Positions 20,801-21,946 of a stretch of DNA of 21,946 nt are shown here, one piece after another. Positions within the stretch are counted from its first letter, which is position 1; each line of letters starts with the position of its first letter. Location: positions 1 through 21,946 of IMG/VR virus record IMGVR_UViG_3300037070_001149, one strand, 5' to 3'. Position numbers and translations under genes: made by a program. This stretch comes from a virus. The notes below the pieces were generated by a model. It searched no databases and was not told the origin of the DNA. It worked only from the letters and a program-made list of their open reading frames with translations.

Positions 20801-21946
20801 ACGGCAGAGGGCTATCGGCAGTATCTGGCCAGCCAAGGCTACCCGGTCGAGGGAATGCAGCGTCCCGTGCTCGTGCGTGTCCGGCAGGGGCAATTGCAGT
20901 CCGGCGAGCGGCAGGCCTTCACGCGGGAAGCCAACGAACGCACGACGATGGGAATGTCCGCGCCTGAGAAGGCGATGTCGGACGCCTCGGCGATGGATGA
21001 CAGCGTGACGGCGCTCTATCGCGGCGGCGATATCGAGGACGCTGGCAACCGGGATTTCGTGCGGGCCTTCTTGCAGAAGGTGGTCGGCCAGAACGAACTG
21101 AACGAGATGGCCACGACGGCTGGCGAGATTTCAACTGACGCCATTCGCCGGGTGCGCAATGCTCTGCTCGGCAAGGCCTATGGCGATGCCAATCTGGTGG
21201 CGACTCTGGTCGAAAGCCCAGACAACAACATCCGCTCGATTGGCAATGCGCTGACCGACATTGCTGGCGTCTGGTCGCAGATGCGGGCGGAGGTGAAGAG
21301 CGGCAAGATCGCCCCGGACATGGACATCACCGACCGCCTGATCGAAGCGGTGCGGATGGTGCAGCGGGCGCGCGATGCAAAGCGGCCATTAGCTGAGTTT
21401 GTCGAGCAGACAGATGTGTTCAGCGGCGAGCGGATGCACCCGGAAGCGGAGTTCCTGCTCAAGCTGATGTTCCGCAACGAGCGCTCTTGGACCAACCCGT
21501 ATGGCCGCGAAAAGATCGCGGACGCACTATTGTACTACGGAAATGAAGCGCGTAAGACTACGGCGGAGGAGAACATCTTCGGCGAGCCACCGGTTTCGCA
21601 CGGGCAGATTCTCGAACAAGCAAAGAAGAAACAGGATGCCGGACGACAAGAAGAGCAAGGCCTCCTCACCCCGCGTGACGGAACTGCTCGCGCGGACGAT
21701 GGAGCGGCAGGCGGCAAGCGAGCCGTCGAAGCTGGACCGCGACCGCAAGCTGCGGCTGGCCAACCAGTTCAGGGAAAAAATGAAGCCAAGGCACCGTCCA
21801 AACTAGCCAAGAAGGTTGCCGAAGTCCGGGCGAAGAAGTCCAAGTTCTTCAAGACCAAGAAGGGCGACATCAGCCAAGCGAAAAAGGCGGCAGCGAAGCG
21901 GGAAGCCGACCGGAAGACTCCAGAATGGCAGGCGGAACTCGCGCGA
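17825..21946 (+). CDS. Giant polyvalent virion protein with DdrB-like ParB domain (3' end outside window)
   Basis: Open from ATG 17825 to the window end with no stop: at least 1374 residues. Order of parts: a duplicated SLLD(A/V)LPDI motif (residues 2-10, 19-27); charged helices (about 60-200); two Gly/Ala hydrophobic helical regions (about 205-250 and 290-375) that could cross a membrane; a Pro/Ala linker; a small beta unit (about 456-514); more linkers; a short FRITRFDKDGPFGHTTFNTL unit (about 814-845); and a DdrB-like ParB-superfamily domain (about 895-1010) with Q-P-R-D-R at 929-933 and E-S-G-N-G-R at 974-979. The usual DdrB helical extension follows (to about 1260), then a basic tail. 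Such polyvalent proteins of phages and conjugative elements are believed to enter the recipient cell with the DNA and protect or manage it. It is coupled to the upstream gene by ATGA. Codon signal weakens at 21640-21800, where another frame looks coding. Confidence 0.8.
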   Translation, partial: MSLLDALPDIAPAGGGTAPSLLDVLPDIQQGGSFADAVTSGQVPGFFDSLNPPAAAPDDVGTGFQRGVINTAKRAEARLGQMGTQFMMEQTAQRAADRQKSFGEILAETRQGLTDMQGKPMPSYDGSEFIQASARWIDAKYADLIGTDDEAAANDYAARMQQNMDAIKKIPKSEIAQDFEKKAMVKDATLGETLANFGKAILQNPVGALSWSAETAGESAPQMGAAIAGGVLTRNPAMGIGLMGGGSYATERYTSPGEVFEEHKLDLKKQEDRDKLFNDPKIMQEAAKRGQVRGLVIGAFDMLSGGLAGKTLTKNPLAEALSQVLVQGIMGSAGEAGGRALSGQKIDWNEIIAEGISEGMTLPFDMVAAGRDMMTGAETPPGEGQRPSGGGGSTRINATPLTAPAGALPADEIIGAEPGAPPSGPEAALAEVEALASGITPAATPEATVAAAPQRMRINDPAFETVDGQQYPDGEMHGEIVTLEKRGDDMSFVRTEDGRIRKIGNDLLEPLEPKQAAIAGAAPTQAAEALAVPDSPRLTEQDRKSPIPNEVIDAGKAAVEDATGKPSTFTTTTTINGKREVVTGNVSDLVAGNRAESSALIERITAGVSTPEILASAPAAAAPAATGEVPATLGPSTAAAPVAPSTGQHSRADYRNVRGAVYHLSDADQQALASAVETAVDQKGEVTFDDLPRAITDRIGHAELTAIKSNLGNPSLLTDAFRADWSRVTKGPTATPDLTPAPIEDVSDDAQVRTRDTASFEEWKAKTQAHWDARKAKAAEIAAKGGSTRMEHRTREGQKALIGPDTAEPGKFRITRFDKDGPFGHTTFNTLEEAANEALRDGYVPTATPTVLSEPAKQTALKDKIEANRGAAAPAQRPKVETRPIKDDVAITATGRDVPVTYAVVEADSLIASQRDEGGANPDYPAELQPRDRSRGTSDAQISTIANKLDPRLLDQNPNASDGAPIISEDGVVESGNGRVLGVRKAYNEGLPTAEGYRQYLASQGYPVEGMQRPVLVRVRQGQLQSGERQAFTREANERTTMGMSAPEKAMSDASAMDDSVTALYRGGDIEDAGNRDFVRAFLQKVVGQNELNEMATTAGEISTDAIRRVRNALLGKAYGDANLVATLVESPDNNIRSIGNALTDIAGVWSQMRAEVKSGKIAPDMDITDRLIEAVRMVQRARDAKRPLAEFVEQTDVFSGERMHPEAEFLLKLMFRNERSWTNPYGREKIADALLYYGNEARKTTAEENIFGEPPVSHGQILEQAKKKQDAGRQEEQGLLTPRDGTARADDGAAGGKRAVEAGPRPQAAAGQPVQGKNEAKAPSKLAKKVAEVRAKKSKFFKTKKGDISQAKKAAAKREADRKTPEWQAELAR
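21636..21806 (+). CDS. Possible nested 56-residue gene inside the polyprotein gene
   Basis: In the +1 frame relative to the giant gene, ATG 21636 to TAG 21804-21806 encodes 56 residues. It begins MPDDKKSKASSPRVTELLAR and continues with a charged amphipathic helix (SKLDRDRKLRLANQFREKMK). Third positions in this frame are almost all G or C, as in the confirmed genes of the window. The giant frame over the same bases has many A/T third positions and reads as a disordered Gly/Ala/Pro/Gln linker. After 21806 the giant frame looks coding again. No strong Shine-Dalgarno sequence is present (only AAGAAGAAACAGG before the ATG). Alternatives are a pair of compensating frame changes within the polyprotein, either natural or from sequence errors (an A6 run lies at 21775-21780), or chance. 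Confidence 0.4.
   Translation: MPDDKKSKASSPRVTELLARTMERQAASEPSKLDRDRKLRLANQFREKMKPRHRPN

Noticed and set aside
21772-21783. Programmed frameshift site (GGGAAAAAAT)
   Set aside because: The run resembles a slippery sequence, but no downstream structure was evident and the main frame stays open without any shift. It is only noted as an alternative in the nested-ORF finding.
1-21946. CRISPR arrays, tRNA genes, insertion sequences, attachment sites
   Set aside because: No regularly spaced identical repeats, no cloverleaf-like sequence, no transposase-like product and no integrase were recognised. Intergenic gaps are all under 60 bases, so there is little room for such elements.

Overview
The window is one continuous, tightly packed, plus-strand block of virion-morphogenesis genes from a tailed double-stranded DNA phage. 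No tape-measure, tail-tube or sheath gene is visible, and there is a set of likely internal (ejection) proteins, so a short-tailed podovirus-like virion is the best reading. Base composition is high in G+C with strong G/C preference at third codon positions. That fits a host with a GC-rich genome, possibly an alphaproteobacterium, but the host is an inference and cannot be fixed from this window. Whether this is a free phage or a prophage cannot be decided.

Layout. Bases 2-214 are the C-terminal end of the terminase large subunit. The head module follows: portal (216-2642), a 76-residue helical protein (2639-2869), scaffold (2881-3795), an N4-gp56-family major capsid protein (3828-4826) and two small beta-rich proteins (4881-5438, 5452-5955). 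A GC-rich hairpin with a pyrimidine-rich tail (5961-5994) looks like a terminator closing this module. A 32-codon ORF (6008-6106) ends inside a second strong hairpin. The connector/tail module comes next: a conserved hypothetical (6148-6726), a head-tail adaptor (6723-7433), a nozzle-like tail protein (7433-9352) and a tail fibre with a C-terminal S74 self-cleaving chaperone (9356-11194).

From 11194 onward the genes look like an internal-virion/DNA-ejection module. It holds a protein built from 11-residue helical repeats (11194-12414), a degenerate GNAT-fold protein reminiscent of T7 gp13 (12419-12928), a glycine-rich amphipathic protein (12904-13782), a Ser/Gly-rich repeat protein carrying a probable zinc peptidase (cell-wall hydrolase) domain (13792-16128), two helical proteins (16132-16830, 16833-17828), and a giant polyprotein open from 17825 to the window end (at least 1374 residues). 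The giant protein has membrane-active-looking N-terminal segments and a DdrB-like ParB domain. Most genes are translationally coupled (ATGA, TGATG or TAATG overlaps), so each block is probably read from long polycistronic transcripts.

Most unusual points: a 56-codon ORF (21636-21806) nested in the polyprotein gene, where the codon-bias signal switches frame and then returns; a 77-residue tandem duplication made of seven 11-residue units; nine R-(F/I/L)-(G/A) repeats ahead of the peptidase-like domain; a 16-residue motif shared by two neighbouring proteins; a Shine-Dalgarno sequence displayed in a hairpin loop at the major capsid gene; and an AT-rich patch at the end of that gene.
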